A DNA stretch of 64,000 bases from contig JAJJBE010000091.1 of assembly GCA_020996635.1 (NCBI GenBank), forward strand, positions 17,359 through 81,358, read 5' to 3'. The stretch comes from Bathymodiolus brooksi methanotrophic gill symbiont (GTDB taxonomy: Bacteria; Pseudomonadota; Gammaproteobacteria; Methylococcales; Methylomonadaceae). A program made the translations under genes and the position numbers. The notes beneath the pieces are model-generated. The model was not told the origin of the DNA. It did not search any database and saw only the letters and a program-made list of their open reading frames with translations. Below are positions 52,959 through 62,766 of the stretch, piece by piece; within the stretch, counting starts at the first letter, position 1; every line of letters begins with the position of its first letter.

Positions 52959-53531
52959 TTATTTTCGGGAGTTTATTTCATTCATTACACTCTGGTAACC
53001 ACCAGAACACAACTGCGGAACTTTTTGAATAAATTCCGCCAATACATCATCTATTTTTTGCACCTCTAATTTCGAAAAATCTGACAGCACATAATTCGCA
53101 AGCATACTACTTTCTCTCGGCCGATCTATCCCTAACCGCAACCTCACAAAATCTTTTGTACCAATTGCAGAAACAATATCTCTTAGACCATTATGACCAC
53201 CATGCCCACCCGAAAACTTCAGTTTCATCATTCCCACTGAAAAATCGAGCTCGTCGTGCACAACCATCACTTCTTCTGGCAATATCTTAAAATACTTCAT
53301 CACCAAAGAAACAGACTGCCCACTACGATTCATAAAGGTATTAGGCTTCAATAAATACAGCTTACCTGCCGAAGTCACCAACTCAGCAAGACTGCCTAAA
53401 AATCGAGACTGCAGCGAAAACTCTCCACCCTCAATTTTTACCAACTCATTTAATAGCAAAAACCCGGCATTATGCCGGGTTTTTGCATATTTTTGACCCG
53501 GATTACCCAGGCCAACAATAAGTCTAATCAC
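52959..53531 (-). CDS. pth: Peptidyl-tRNA hydrolase
   Basis: Pth releases peptides from prematurely dropped peptidyl-tRNA. The 190-aa protein has GLGNPGQKYAKTRHNAG with Asn10 and catalytic His20 at the same positions as E. coli Pth, plus VVHDELDF and FSGGHGGHNGLRDI. The start is GTG (53529-53531), overlapping the rplY stop by one base (TAGTG). The codons for the TRHNAG region form part of a perfect 31-base palindrome. Confidence 0.97.
   Translation of the reverse strand: MIRLIVGLGNPGQKYAKTRHNAGFLLLNELVKIEGGEFSLQSRFLGSLAELVTSAGKLYLLKPNTFMNRSGQSVSLVMKYFKILPEEVMVVHDELDFSVGMMKLKFSGGHGGHNGLRDIVSAIGTKDFVRLRLGIDRPRESSMLANYVLSDFSKLEVQKIDDVLAEFIQKVPQLCSGGYQSVMNEINSRK
53456..53486. repeat. Perfect 31-base palindrome inside pth, terminator-like
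   Basis: Arms of 15 bases (GCAAAAACCCGGCAT and its exact complement) flank a single central base. A and T tracts at the ends give it intrinsic-terminator shape on both strands. It overlaps codons for the Pth active-site motif TRHNAG, whose sense is partly palindromic, but the A/T flanks are not forced by the protein. Confidence 0.8.
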
Positions 53532-54169
53532 TACTCACTTTCAGCTTCTTCTGTGGATTCTACCACTTCTTCATCATCTTCACTTGCTGCTGCACGAGAT
53601 TTAATTACCTGCGCAACCGGAAGATTATGATCCTCACCATGAGTTAAAGCTAGAATTTCAACACCTTCAGCAACTACTAAACCTGCCAAATGAACTGATT
53701 CACCAATATCCAACGCCTCCATATCTACTTCAATATATTCTGGCAGTACAGCAGGCAAACAAGCAACCTCAACTTCAACCATAGAGTGAGTAACAACTCC
53801 CCCCGCCTTCACGCCTAACGAAGTTTCTTGGTTAATAAAGTGCAGTGGAACATGAACTTTAATTTTTTCATTCATATCAACACGCAGAAAATCCATATGC
53901 AAAATTGTTTCTTTCGCAGGATGTCTTTGAAGCGCTTTCAAAACTACATTTTGAGACTTACCACCAACATTTACTTGCAAAATATGCGAATAAACTGCTT
54001 CATTAGCCAATCTTTTAGTTACTTCGTTATGATTAAGCACTACATGCTCAGGATCCGCCGAACCACCATAGATAACAGCAGGCACATCGCCATCACGACG
54101 AGTCGCTCTTGCAGCACTCGTACCATTTTTTTCTCTATTTACAGCTTCAAATTCAAAAACACTAGACAT
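53531..54169 (-). CDS. rplY: 50S ribosomal protein L25 (long Ctc form)
   Basis: L25 binds 5S rRNA. The 212-aa protein has the N-terminal 5S-binding domain (FEFEAVNREKNGTSAARATR, RDGDVPAVIYGG) and the C-terminal TL5/Ctc-type domain (VKAGGVVTHSMVEVEVACLP). A Glu-rich tail ends it (EEVVESTEEAESE). It lies between prs and pth, a conserved trio. Confidence 0.97.
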   Translation of the reverse strand: MSSVFEFEAVNREKNGTSAARATRRDGDVPAVIYGGSADPEHVVLNHNEVTKRLANEAVYSHILQVNVGGKSQNVVLKALQRHPAKETILHMDFLRVDMNEKIKVHVPLHFINQETSLGVKAGGVVTHSMVEVEVACLPAVLPEYIEVDMEALDIGESVHLAGLVVAEGVEILALTHGEDHNLPVAQVIKSRAAASEDDEEVVESTEEAESE

Positions 54170-54207
54170 CTATTTCTCCACACCCAACAAACAATAACTT
54201 AAAATTA

Positions 54208-55161
54208 TCAATCTACATATAGCGAGCTAACTGACTCACCTACTGAAATTCTTCTAATTGTTTCAGCTAACATCTCAGCAACACTTAATTGCTTAATCTT
54301 TCCAAGATTTGCAGCCTCTTCATTTAGAGGAATCGTATCCGTAACAACCAACTCATCAAGCTCAGAATTTCTTAAATTCTCAATAGCCGCACCTGATAAT
54401 ACTGGATGAGTACAGTAAGCAACAACCTTAACTGCACCTTGTTTTTTCAATGCCGCCGCCGCACTACACAGAGTACCCGCCGTATCAACTAAATCATCAA
54501 TCATAACGCAAGTTTTACCACTTACATCACCGATAATATGCATAACCTGAGCTACATTCGCCATAGGTCTACGCTTATCTATAATCGCTAAGTCCGCATC
54601 ATCTAATCGCTTAGCCAAAGCCCTTGCTCTAACCACTCCACCAACATCAGGTGAAACTACAATTAGGTCTTTATATTTTCGTCTCCACACATCACCCAAA
54701 AGCAACGGAGATGCGTAAACATTATCTACGGGTATATCAAAAAAACCCTGAATCTGATCAGCATGCAAGTCAACCGTCAACACTCTGTCAGCTCCAGCAA
54801 CACCCACCATATTTGCGACCAATTTTGCTGAAATGGCTACACGAGCTGATCGCGACCTTCTATCTTGCCTTGCATAACCATAATACGGCATTACCGCAGT
54901 TATGCGCGATGCCGACGCTCTTTTCAAGGCATCAATCATCACTAATAATTCCATTAGATTTTCATTAGTCGGCGCACATGTTGGCTGAATAATAAAAATA
55001 TCTCTATCTCTTACATTCTCTTCTATTTCTACTGTAACTTCACCATCACTAAAGCGTCCAACCGTTGCCATCCCTAGTCGAATATTGAGATGCTGCGCGA
55101 TTTTTTTAGCAAGCGTCTTGTGCGCATTCCCAGAAAAAATCATCATTGAAGAATCACTCAT
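54208..55161 (-). CDS. prs: Ribose-phosphate pyrophosphokinase
   Basis: Prs makes PRPP from ribose 5-phosphate and ATP. The 317-aa protein has [20 protein letters not shown], the ATP-binding [37 protein letters not shown] and the PRPP loop [14 protein letters not shown]. The start ATG is preceded by GGTG; an internal ATG pair at codons 6-7 is possible. It follows tRNA-Gln. Confidence 0.97.
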   Translation of the reverse strand: MSDSSMMIFSGNAHKTLAKKIAQHLNIRLGMATVGRFSDGEVTVEIEENVRDRDIFIIQPTCAPTNENLMELLVMIDALKRASASRITAVMPYYGYARQDRRSRSARVAISAKLVANMVGVAGADRVLTVDLHADQIQGFFDIPVDNVYASPLLLGDVWRRKYKDLIVVSPDVGGVVRARALAKRLDDADLAIIDKRRPMANVAQVMHIIGDVSGKTCVMIDDLVDTAGTLCSAAAALKKQGAVKVVAYCTHPVLSGAAIENLRNSELDELVVTDTIPLNEEAANLGKIKQLSVAEMLAETIRRISVGESVSSLYVD

Positions 55162-55206
55162 AGAGCACCTTAATTTAGTAAATTTTTGATTTAATATAGG
55201 AGAAAT

Positions 55207-55281
55207 TGGCTGGGCTGCCAGGATTCGAACCTGGGTATGCGGAGATCAAAACCCCGTGCCTTACCGCTTGGCGACAGCCCA
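55207..55281 (-). tRNA. tRNA-Gln (TTG)
   Basis: The acceptor is TGGGCTG/CAGCCCA with the U1-A72 pair typical of tRNA-Gln, then discriminator G and encoded CCA. The anticodon loop is TTTTGAT. It lies 4 bases after ispE and 45 bases before prs, a placement seen in many gammaproteobacteria. Confidence 0.97.
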
Positions 55282-55285
55282 ATTT

Positions 55286-56164
55286 TTAGATATTAAAGAT
55301 TTCACTCATTTCATCTTGTAATGGTGAATTTGCTAATCCTTGCGTTAAATATTTTTCCCTTTCTGAAGGTAAACAATCAAATACTTTCTTTGCTTGCTCC
55401 TCACTATCGAACTGCACAAAAACACATGCTCCTGTTCCTGTTAATCTTGCTTCTCCATAAGCAGACAGTTCTTTTAAAGCCTCATCAACCTCAGGATGAA
55501 GCTTCCTAACGACTTCTGAACAATCATTTCTAATCTGTCCTACGTTAAAGTCGGCCATTATGAGCGACTCACTGTCCCGCGTCAACCCTTTTGCTGAAAA
55601 TATTTTTCCTGTATCAACATGACAACCTGGCTTCACGACAACATACCAAGCTTCTGGCAGACTTATAGGAGTCAACTCCTCTCCGACTCCCTCCGCCCAA
55701 ACACTAGATCCATTCACAAAAACTGGCACGTCAGCGCCCAATTGAACACCGATCTCAATTAACTTTTTCTTTGTTAACCCCAAGTTCCACAATTTATTTA
55801 AAACGACTAAAACAGTTGCAGCGTCGGAACTTCCACCACCAAGCCCGCCCCCCATAGGCAGGTTTTTTTCCATTTGAATTTGCACACCCGCTGAACAGCC
55901 TGTTTCTGCCTTTAAAATATTTGCCGCCCGAACCGTCAAATCATCTTCTTCCTTTACGCCATCAATTGGGTTTTTTAAATGCACCTTATTATCTGCCGAC
56001 TCGCTAAATATCAAACCATCTGTCATATCTATTATCTGGAACACCGTTTGCAACAGATGATAACCATCCTCTCGTTGCCCAGTAATGCTCAGCATTAAAT
56101 TTAATTTTGCTGGTGCCGACCATCTAATTCCCCAGCCTGTTTTAGAGCCAACTTGTCCTAACAT
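55286..56164 (-). CDS. ispE: 4-diphosphocytidyl-2-C-methyl-D-erythritol kinase
   Basis: IspE phosphorylates CDP-ME in the MEP isoprenoid pathway. The protein (292 aa) has SAPAKLNLMLSITGQREDGY, the GHMP ATP loop LPMGGGLGGGSSDAATVLV and ARLTGTGACVFVQF. I chose ATG 56162-56164, which overlaps the lolB stop (TAATG) and has GGTGGG 7 bases upstream; an in-frame GTG four codons earlier is less likely. Confidence 0.95.
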   Translation of the reverse strand: MLGQVGSKTGWGIRWSAPAKLNLMLSITGQREDGYHLLQTVFQIIDMTDGLIFSESADNKVHLKNPIDGVKEEDDLTVRAANILKAETGCSAGVQIQMEKNLPMGGGLGGGSSDAATVLVVLNKLWNLGLTKKKLIEIGVQLGADVPVFVNGSSVWAEGVGEELTPISLPEAWYVVVKPGCHVDTGKIFSAKGLTRDSESLIMADFNVGQIRNDCSEVVRKLHPEVDEALKELSAYGEARLTGTGACVFVQFDSEEQAKKVFDCLPSEREKYLTQGLANSPLQDEMSEIFNI

Positions 56165-56730
56165 TACTTTTCCCACCGATCTATTATTAAGATTAATTTG
56201 ATTTGTTTTTTACTAATTTTCAACTTATGCGGCATAACACCAATTTCGGTACTCTTAAATCGACTACTGCTTATTTGCCAACCTAACTGCTCAAAGCCAT
56301 TTTTATTTTTTATCACTGGTTTATATTTTATTGGCCGTCCTAACACCCATTGCCTTAAAGCGGTTAACGGAACCACAAAACCAAGTTGCTGCGCTATAAA
56401 GCCATCAATATCACTTGAATTTAGCTTATTTCCATCGCCATTATCTAAAGATATGTTTTCACCGTCTATGCTAATTTTCTTTTTACCTAAACCCAACACT
56501 CCAAACAAGCTTAATTCATCCTTAAGACCATTATGCTGCCAATTAATATTTACATTTAAAACTTCATTGGATCTAATTAGCAGCCGCCCCCGCATCTTCC
56601 ACTGCTTAATCTCCAAAGCAGACTCAGGCATCGACCATTTTTCACGATCATCTAATTGCTTAACGCCAGTACAAGCATTAAGCAGTAAAGCAGCAATAAT
56701 AAGTGATACTCGTGCAGCGAAATTAGTCAT
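56164..56730 (-). CDS. lolB: Outer-membrane lipoprotein LolB
   Basis: LolB receives lipoproteins from LolA and inserts them in the outer membrane. The 188-aa protein has a lipoprotein signal with lipobox LLNAC (Cys19), followed by WKMRGRLLIRSNEVLNVNIN and a beta-rich body. The family context (before ispE) supports the call. It overlaps the upstream TPR gene by four bases (ATGA). Confidence 0.92.
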   Translation of the reverse strand: MTNFAARVSLIIAALLLNACTGVKQLDDREKWSMPESALEIKQWKMRGRLLIRSNEVLNVNINWQHNGLKDELSLFGVLGLGKKKISIDGENISLDNGDGNKLNSSDIDGFIAQQLGFVVPLTALRQWVLGRPIKYKPVIKNKNGFEQLGWQISSSRFKSTEIGVMPHKLKISKKQIKLILIIDRWEK

Positions 56731-58451
56731 TTAATAATTGTTTTTTTTAATATCAATAAATATTGATCATCCTTATTTTTCCCCAGCGCATCTCTAAGCA
56801 ACTTCTTAGCACCTTCACTTTCATTTAAAGCCATAAGGACTTCCACCAAATGTCCCGCTATCTCTGCTTGCGGCTCCATGCTATAAGCTTTTTCTAGGTG
56901 TTTTTTTGCAGTTTCATAATTACCCATTTTAAAAAACAACCAACCATAACTATCAATAAAAACAGCCTCATTCGGCTTAATCGCCAACGCTCTTTCTATA
57001 TACAGTTTAGCTTCCTGATAACGCGTAGTTTTATCGACTAAGGTATAACCCAAAGCATTAAGAGCCGTTGCATCATTAGGTCTTTTTTCTAAGATATATT
57101 TCAAGTCTTCTTCTAAAACTTTTATATTTCCTACCTTTTCAGCCATTAAAGCACGCGCATATAAAATATCTGCATTTTCCGCATCGTTAAGCAAAGCTCC
57201 ACTTAAAGTATCAAATGCTTGCTGATACTCTTTTTCTCTACTTAAAATTTCGGATTCAATTAGTGCTAATTCACTTCTTTTATCTCGGTTGTCGTGCTTT
57301 ATTTCCCGTACCTTAGTAAGCGCCCCCGTTAAATCCTTCGCTTTCATCAACAATAAAACCACTCTCACTTTAGCTTCATATTGATATTTGCCTACTCCCA
57401 CTTTATTAAACCAATTAATCGCAGCTTGGTTTTGTTTTTGGCTTGCCGCTATTCGCCCCAAATAATAAAAAGATTTATTTTTATAAAGCGGATCATTAAC
57501 TAACTCCAACAGCAATAGTTCAGCATCCTTATCTACTTTATCAAGCTGCAATAAAACCAATACAATTTGCATTTTTATAGCATTATTTTTAGGTTCGCTC
57601 TCTTGCAAGTACCTTAAAACCTTTAACGCTTCTTTAAATCTTTTTTGGTTAATTAATAGCTGAGTGATTTGCTCACTTATCTTCAGATTCTCTTTTTTAG
57701 CCACGGCTTGCTGCAATGACTCTGTCGCTAATGCTAATTTATTTTGGCTTATATAAACCTGCCCTTGCAACAATAACGCTTTCACCCAGTCTGTTTTTAT
57801 TGCTAATGCTTTTGTTAGATTAGTTTGTGCATTTAGAAAGTGTTTGCCACGGTAATCTATATACGCCATAACAAAATAAAAAGTCTCATTTTTAGGGTGT
57901 AAATCACTTAACTCCCTAAAGACACGATAAGCAACCTTAACAGCCTCTGGCTTACGCAGACTTTTAATGACCACTTGCATACGCACATCAAAATCACTAG
58001 GCGATTTTGCTAAAATAAAATTAATTTGCTCGATTGCAACGGTATTTTTCCTTGCTTGTATTGCCGCAACCACCTTTAGCTGTCTTGCCTCTAAATCATC
58101 TGCATCGATTACCAACCAATAATCAACGGCCTCTGCCAATCTTTTTTCATCTTGCAAAAAAACAGCAATACTAGCAGCTCGTTTAACCACCTCTAAATCA
58201 TTAGTCACTGCTGCAGCACGCAAATAACCATCTAAAGCAAGTCCATATTGACCTCGCTGACCGGCTAATTCCGCAGTTAGCAATAAGAACATGACTTTTG
58301 GGCTAATCTCGGTTTCAGCTTCAGCAATTTGTTTTTTTTGCTCAACCACCTTCACTTCAATTGAAGTTTCACTCTTCTCTTTTACTTGAAAATCAGTACA
58401 AGCAGTTAAAATAAAACAACAATTTATCACTATGAACTTTAAAACTTTCAA
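56727..58451 (-). CDS. TPR-repeat lipoprotein
   Basis: The 574-aa protein has a lipoprotein signal (FIVINCCFILTAC, Cys18) and then about a dozen tetratricopeptide-type repeats. Clear ones are GQYGLALDGYLRAAAVTNDL, LHPKNETFYFVMAYIDYRGK, QNKLALATESLQQAVAKKEN, EKRPNDATALNALGYTLVDK and MGNYETAKKHLEKAYSMEPQ. Large TPR lipoproteins commonly precede lolB in gammaproteobacteria. An outer-membrane scaffold is likely, but no partner can be read from the sequence. It is divergent from hemA. Confidence 0.88.
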   Translation of the reverse strand: MKVLKFIVINCCFILTACTDFQVKEKSETSIEVKVVEQKKQIAEAETEISPKVMFLLLTAELAGQRGQYGLALDGYLRAAAVTNDLEVVKRAASIAVFLQDEKRLAEAVDYWLVIDADDLEARQLKVVAAIQARKNTVAIEQINFILAKSPSDFDVRMQVVIKSLRKPEAVKVAYRVFRELSDLHPKNETFYFVMAYIDYRGKHFLNAQTNLTKALAIKTDWVKALLLQGQVYISQNKLALATESLQQAVAKKENLKISEQITQLLINQKRFKEALKVLRYLQESEPKNNAIKMQIVLVLLQLDKVDKDAELLLLELVNDPLYKNKSFYYLGRIAASQKQNQAAINWFNKVGVGKYQYEAKVRVVLLLMKAKDLTGALTKVREIKHDNRDKRSELALIESEILSREKEYQQAFDTLSGALLNDAENADILYARALMAEKVGNIKVLEEDLKYILEKRPNDATALNALGYTLVDKTTRYQEAKLYIERALAIKPNEAVFIDSYGWLFFKMGNYETAKKHLEKAYSMEPQAEIAGHLVEVLMALNESEGAKKLLRDALGKNKDDQYLLILKKTIIK

Positions 58452-58545
58452 TGAAATTTCCTTACGGCTTAAGTTGCAATTGATTCAATTTTTCTATATT
58501 ACGATGTATTTTCATTAATAACTTAATAAAAGATAGGCATACAAT

Positions 58546-58574
58546 TTGGCTAAATCCACAAAGTTCCTTAGAAT
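58546..58574 (+). promoter_or_regulatory. Promoter of hemA-prfA-prmC
   Basis: TTGGCT (58546-58551) and TAGAAT (58569-58574) are separated by 17 bases in the 177-base region between the divergent TPR lipoprotein and hemA. The start would be near 58581, about 48 bases before the hemA ATG. Confidence 0.55.
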
Positions 58575-58628
58575 AGAAGCTTCCGCTCTAATTTAAAATA
58601 TCTATCTTATTACTTTCAACAGGCATTA

Positions 58629-59888
58629 ATGACTTTTCTTGCGCTCGGTATTAATTATACAACAGCACCTGTTTCTATTCGTGAGCGTCTTGCGTTTCCG
58701 GCGGAAAGCTTAAGCGATGCAGTAAAAGACCTATGGAACCAAACAAATATATCAGAAGCCGCCATATTATCCACCTGCAATCGTACTGAAATATACTGCA
58801 CTCTTCAAGATAGCGATGCTTCCACTGTTATAGACTGGATAGCACAACACCATAAAATCAGTCCCGCCGATTTTCAGCCTTACCTTTACACCCATACCGA
58901 TAACGCACTAATTCGACATATTTTTCGTGTTGCTAGCGGGTTAGAATCCATGATTTTAGGTGAGCCGCAAATATTAGGGCAGATTAAAACAGCTTATCAC
59001 ACCGCCAATAATGCCGGCACATTAGGTAAAAATCTGGGGAAATTATTTCAACACACTTTTTCCACCGCAAAAAAAGTCCGTACTGATACAGAAATTGGCT
59101 CCAGCTCAGTTTCTGTTGCCTTTGCTGCCGTACAACTTAGCAAACAAATATTTGATGATTTAGGCCAGCAGACAGCTATTCTTATTGGTGCTGGCGAAAC
59201 CATCGAGCTAACTGCGCGCCATTTACACCAAAATGGCATTAAACGCATCATTATTGCAAATCGTACTTATGAGAAAGCACACATATTAGCCAGCCAATTT
59301 AATGGCTACGCAATCCCTTTATCCGATTTATCCCAGCATATCGCAGAAACCGATATTATCGTCTCATCAACAGCCAGCCAATTACCAATCTTAGGTAAAG
59401 GTTTAGTTGAAAGCGCTATAAAACAACGTAAACACAAACCTATGTTTATGGTTGACCTCGCTGTTCCACGTGATATTGAGCCTGAAGTTGCCAAATTAAA
59501 CGACGTCTACCTTTACACGGTAGATGATATGCAAAATATAATTAATGATAATCTCCATTCTCGTAAACTTGCCGCTGAACAAGCTGAAGAAATCATTGAT
59601 ACCCGCGTAGAACACTTTTCATCTTGGATGAAAGCGCAATCAGGGCAATCAACGATTGTTGATTACCGTAGCCACGCAACGCAACTACAGCAAGAAAGCT
59701 TAAATAAAGCACTCAACGCATTAAAAAATGGCACGACACCCGAAGCAGCTCTACAACAACTCGCCCACACTTTAACAAATAAATTAATCCACACTCCCTG
59801 CGCTCAGCTTAGAATTGCCAGCGAAAATGAACGTCATGATCTAATTGACGCAGCGAGAGAACTATTCAATCTACCCGATCAACTATGA
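58629..59888 (+). CDS. hemA: Glutamyl-tRNA reductase
   Basis: GluTR reduces Glu-tRNA to glutamate-1-semialdehyde, the first step of C5 heme synthesis. The 419-aa protein has the catalytic Cys50 in [11 protein letters not shown] and the substrate loop [18 protein letters not shown]. The NADPH domain follows ([17 protein letters not shown]), then a C-terminal dimerisation helix. It overlaps prfA by four bases (ATGA). Confidence 0.98.
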   Translation: MTFLALGINYTTAPVSIRERLAFPAESLSDAVKDLWNQTNISEAAILSTCNRTEIYCTLQDSDASTVIDWIAQHHKISPADFQPYLYTHTDNALIRHIFRVASGLESMILGEPQILGQIKTAYHTANNAGTLGKNLGKLFQHTFSTAKKVRTDTEIGSSSVSVAFAAVQLSKQIFDDLGQQTAILIGAGETIELTARHLHQNGIKRIIIANRTYEKAHILASQFNGYAIPLSDLSQHIAETDIIVSSTASQLPILGKGLVESAIKQRKHKPMFMVDLAVPRDIEPEVAKLNDVYLYTVDDMQNIINDNLHSRKLAAEQAEEIIDTRVEHFSSWMKAQSGQSTIVDYRSHATQLQQESLNKALNALKNGTTPEAALQQLAHTLTNKLIHTPCAQLRIASENERHDLIDAARELFNLPDQL

Positions 59889-60967
59889 AAGCATCCATAA
59901 AAATTAAATTAGAAAATCTCCACGATCGTTTTGATGAAATCGCGGTACTTCTATCCCAGCCAGAAACCCAAAGTGATCAAAATCAATTTCGAGCACTAAG
60001 CCAAGAATATGCTCAAATCACCCCTTTAGTAAATTGCTATAACAGTTACATTGAAACCGAAGAAAGCATTAATTCTGCTCAAGAAATGCTGGAGGAGGAC
60101 GATGATGAAATGCGCGAAATGGCTCAAGAAGAAATTGCCGAGGCTAAAGCAATACAAGAAAAATTAGATAGTGAATTACAAATTTTATTACTTCCACGCG
60201 ACCCTAATGATGATCGTAATATTTATTTAGAAGTACGCGCAGGTACTGGCGGTGATGAAGCAGCAATTTTTTCTGGTGATTTAGCTCGCATGTATACTCG
60301 CTATGCTGAAGGCCAAGGCTGGAAAATAGAAACCACCAGTGAAACTCGTGGCGAACACGGCGGCTTCCGTGAAATTATTTTACGCATTTCAGGCACTGAC
60401 GTTTATTCTCAACTTAAATTTGAAGCGGGTGCACATCGCGTACAACGTGTTCCAGAAACAGAATCTCAAGGCCGTGTTCATACTTCAGCCTGTACGGTTG
60501 CTATCATGCCGGAAGCCGCAGAGATTGATAACATTGAGATTAACCCTAGCGATTTACGCATTGATACCTTCCGCGCATCAGGTGCGGGAGGACAGCACGT
60601 TAATAAAACGGATTCCGCAGTTCGTGTTACTCATTTACCGACAGGCTTAGTGGTTGAGTGCCAAGATGGCCGCTCGCAACATAAAAATAAAGCACAAGCT
60701 TTATCAGTCCTACAGTCACGCTTACTTTCAGCACAACAAGACAAACAAGATGCAGAAAATTCAGAAAACAGAAAATTACAAGTGGGCAGTGGCGACCGAT
60801 CAGAACGAATCCGTACCTATAACTACCCTCAGGGCCGTGTAACCGATCATCGCATTAATTTAACACTGTATAAACTCGATGAGATCATGCAAGGTGCGCT
60901 AGCTCATATTATCACTCCTTTAATTAGTGAGCACCAAGCAGAACAGTTAACTCAATTAGGAGACTAA
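59885..60967 (+). CDS. prfA: Peptide chain release factor 1
   Basis: RF1 reads UAA and UAG stop codons and triggers peptide release. The 360-aa protein has the catalytic GGQ at 235-237 ([18 protein letters not shown]). The codon-recognition tripeptide lies in [18 protein letters not shown]: it is PET here (190-192), where E. coli has PAT. It lies between hemA and its methyltransferase gene prmC. Confidence 0.97.
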   Translation: MKASIKIKLENLHDRFDEIAVLLSQPETQSDQNQFRALSQEYAQITPLVNCYNSYIETEESINSAQEMLEEDDDEMREMAQEEIAEAKAIQEKLDSELQILLLPRDPNDDRNIYLEVRAGTGGDEAAIFSGDLARMYTRYAEGQGWKIETTSETRGEHGGFREIILRISGTDVYSQLKFEAGAHRVQRVPETESQGRVHTSACTVAIMPEAAEIDNIEINPSDLRIDTFRASGAGGQHVNKTDSAVRVTHLPTGLVVECQDGRSQHKNKAQALSVLQSRLLSAQQDKQDAENSENRKLQVGSGDRSERIRTYNYPQGRVTDHRINLTLYKLDEIMQGALAHIITPLISEHQAEQLTQLGD

Positions 60968-60981
60968 GTCTAAACCTGTTT

Positions 60982-61830
60982 ATGCCTGACATACAAAAGC
61001 TACTTACAGAATCTAGCCAGCTATTACAAGCCCGTTCAGATTCTGCACAACTTGATGTAGAGATTTTGCTTTGCCATGTGCTTAATAAAGATCGTAGCCA
61101 CTTACGTGCATGGCCAGAAAAAAAACTTTCTGACGAACAATTAAATCAGTTTAAAAGCTTATTCAACAAGCGTTTACAAGGCACTCCTATTGCCTACCTC
61201 ACAGGAAAGCGTGAATTCTGGTCGCGTGATTTTATTACCACCCCAGCGGTTCTTATTCCACGCCCTGAAACAGAAACTCTCATTGAACTTTGCTTAAACC
61301 TTATTCCCAATCGATCCTCTATTTCTCTCCTTGATTTGGGCACTGGCTCAGGCATTATTGCCATCACCTTAGCCGCTGAACTCAATTCAATTCAAGTCAC
61401 TGCTGTTGACCAAAGTAAGGAAGCATTAGCCATTGCTCAGCAAAATGCTTCTTTGAACAACACAAAAGATATCCAGCTTATCCAAAGCGACTGGTTTACT
61501 CAGGTTCCACAGCAACAGTTTGACTTTATTCTGAGCAACCCACCTTATATCGACCCAGCAGATCATCATCTACAACAAGGTGATGTACGCTTTGAACCCA
61601 GCAGTGCATTAATTGCTCAGCAAAAGGGACTGCAAGACATTATTGATATCACTAATAAAAGCCAAAACTTTCTCAAACAAAACGGCTATTTAATTTTGGA
61701 GCATGGCTATGATCAGCAACAATCCGTCCATGACATATTAAAAACTCAGCACTATAGCAACATTCATTGCCTCACTGATCTAGCCGGTCAAGATCGCGTT
61801 AGTTACGCACAATGGCAAGCTAAAATTTAA
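60982..61830 (+). CDS. prmC: Release factor glutamine methyltransferase
   Basis: PrmC methylates the Gln of the GGQ motif in RF1 and RF2. The 282-aa protein has the helical N-terminal domain, PIAYLTGKREFWSRDF, the SAM site LDLGTGSGIIAITLA and the catalytic LSNPPYIDP. It starts 14 bases after its substrate gene prfA. Confidence 0.97.
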   Translation: MPDIQKLLTESSQLLQARSDSAQLDVEILLCHVLNKDRSHLRAWPEKKLSDEQLNQFKSLFNKRLQGTPIAYLTGKREFWSRDFITTPAVLIPRPETETLIELCLNLIPNRSSISLLDLGTGSGIIAITLAAELNSIQVTAVDQSKEALAIAQQNASLNNTKDIQLIQSDWFTQVPQQQFDFILSNPPYIDPADHHLQQGDVRFEPSSALIAQQKGLQDIIDITNKSQNFLKQNGYLILEHGYDQQQSVHDILKTQHYSNIHCLTDLAGQDRVSYAQWQAKI

Positions 61831-61848
61831 ACTTACTCTCTCTTAATT

Positions 61849-62268
61849 ATGACTGATACTATCACTGAAATATCTATCCCCAGAAAAATCGTACAAAACC
61901 TACTGCACCATGCTCAGCAAACACCTGATGAAGAAGTCTGCGGACTTATTAGCAGTAAAAATAATACCCCAGTGCGTAGTTACCCAATAAAAAATACATC
62001 CGCTACACCAGCGATTTTTTTTAATTTAGATGCACAACAACAAATTCATGCCATCGCTGACATGCGCAATAATAACGAACAGCTTTTTGCTATCTACCAT
62101 TCTCACCCCTCCGCACCCGCCATCCCCTCTATAACAGACCTAGAGCAAGCCAGTTATCCAGAAGCCTTGTACTTAATCATTTCTCTTAACGTAAAAGGCG
62201 TGATGGAAATTTGTGCTTATAAACTCCACGGCACTCATTACTCAGAAGTCGCATTACGCTTAAATTAA
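61849..62268 (+). CDS. JAMM/Mov34-domain metalloprotease-like protein
   Basis: The 139-aa protein is a single bacterial JAMM (MPN+) domain. The zinc-site residues are complete: Glu29 in EEVCGL, HSHP at 84-87, Ser94 and Asp97 (HxHPx6SxxD). Bacterial members often cleave activated ubiquitin-like sulfur carriers during cysteine, thiamin or molybdopterin synthesis, but no ubiquitin-like or E1-like gene is near. It lies 18 bases after prmC, so it is probably in the hemA operon. The exact substrate is unknown. Confidence 0.85.
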   Translation: MTDTITEISIPRKIVQNLLHHAQQTPDEEVCGLISSKNNTPVRSYPIKNTSATPAIFFNLDAQQQIHAIADMRNNNEQLFAIYHSHPSAPAIPSITDLEQASYPEALYLIISLNVKGVMEICAYKLHGTHYSEVALRLN

Positions 62269-62317
62269 AGCCTTAAGAAAGTTTGTATTTCAGCAGTAAA
62301 GGTGATTAAATTCAGTT

Positions 62318-62766
62318 ATGAGTTTTCTTCTAGAAAAATATAAAACAAAATATAAAACAAAACCAGCAAGCCAGCACTGCACGGCCTATTTCTACTCGGT
62401 TTTTTATTACTTATTACCACAATACCCTCACACGCCTTAAATATTATCACCCACCCCGAAAATACAGCTCAACTAAAAAAACTCAATAATTTACGCAGTG
62501 TTTTTTCTATGCGTACTTTGTATTGGCCTAATGGCAAAAGAATTAAAGTTATCGTACTTCCCGGTGACCACCCCTTACACAAACAGTTTGTAAAAGAAAA
62601 TTTGCACATCTTTCCACACCAGTTACGTAGAGCATGGAATAGAAAAACCTACACAGGAACAGGCCAAGCGCCTATTACAGTCGGTTCTATGACCGAAATG
62701 CAAAAACTCGTTAATCAAACAAAGAACTCTATTGGCTATATAGACAAAGGTGGACAAAATGAATAA
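62318..62766 (+). pseudogene. Phosphate-binding-like periplasmic protein, frameshifted near the signal peptide
   Basis: The C-terminal frame, ending at 62766, reads a signal-peptide-like stretch (LFLLGFLLLITTIPSHA, from 62386) followed by a small PstS-like domain (SMRTLYWPNGKRIKVIVLPG, QLRRAWNRKTYTGTGQAPIT, NSIGYIDKGG). This family usually precedes a porin gene. That frame has a stop at 62353-62355 and no start codon before the mature part. The ATG at 62318 opens another frame that runs into the signal-peptide region, so one frameshift near 62370-62385 separates start and body. A 12-base tandem duplication (62339-62362) lies just upstream. It overlaps the next gene by 8 bases. Confidence 0.75.

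Noticed and set aside
56198..56734. Plus-strand frame of 178 codons antisense to lolB and the TPR lipoprotein end
   Set aside because: It mirrors lolB in length, has no plausible start site or domain, and lolB has clear lipoprotein features.
62509..62766. A short intact 85-aa gene starting at the internal ATG
   Set aside because: The family has a signal peptide and N-terminal part that are readable in frame upstream (from 62386); a start at 62509 would produce an unexported half domain.
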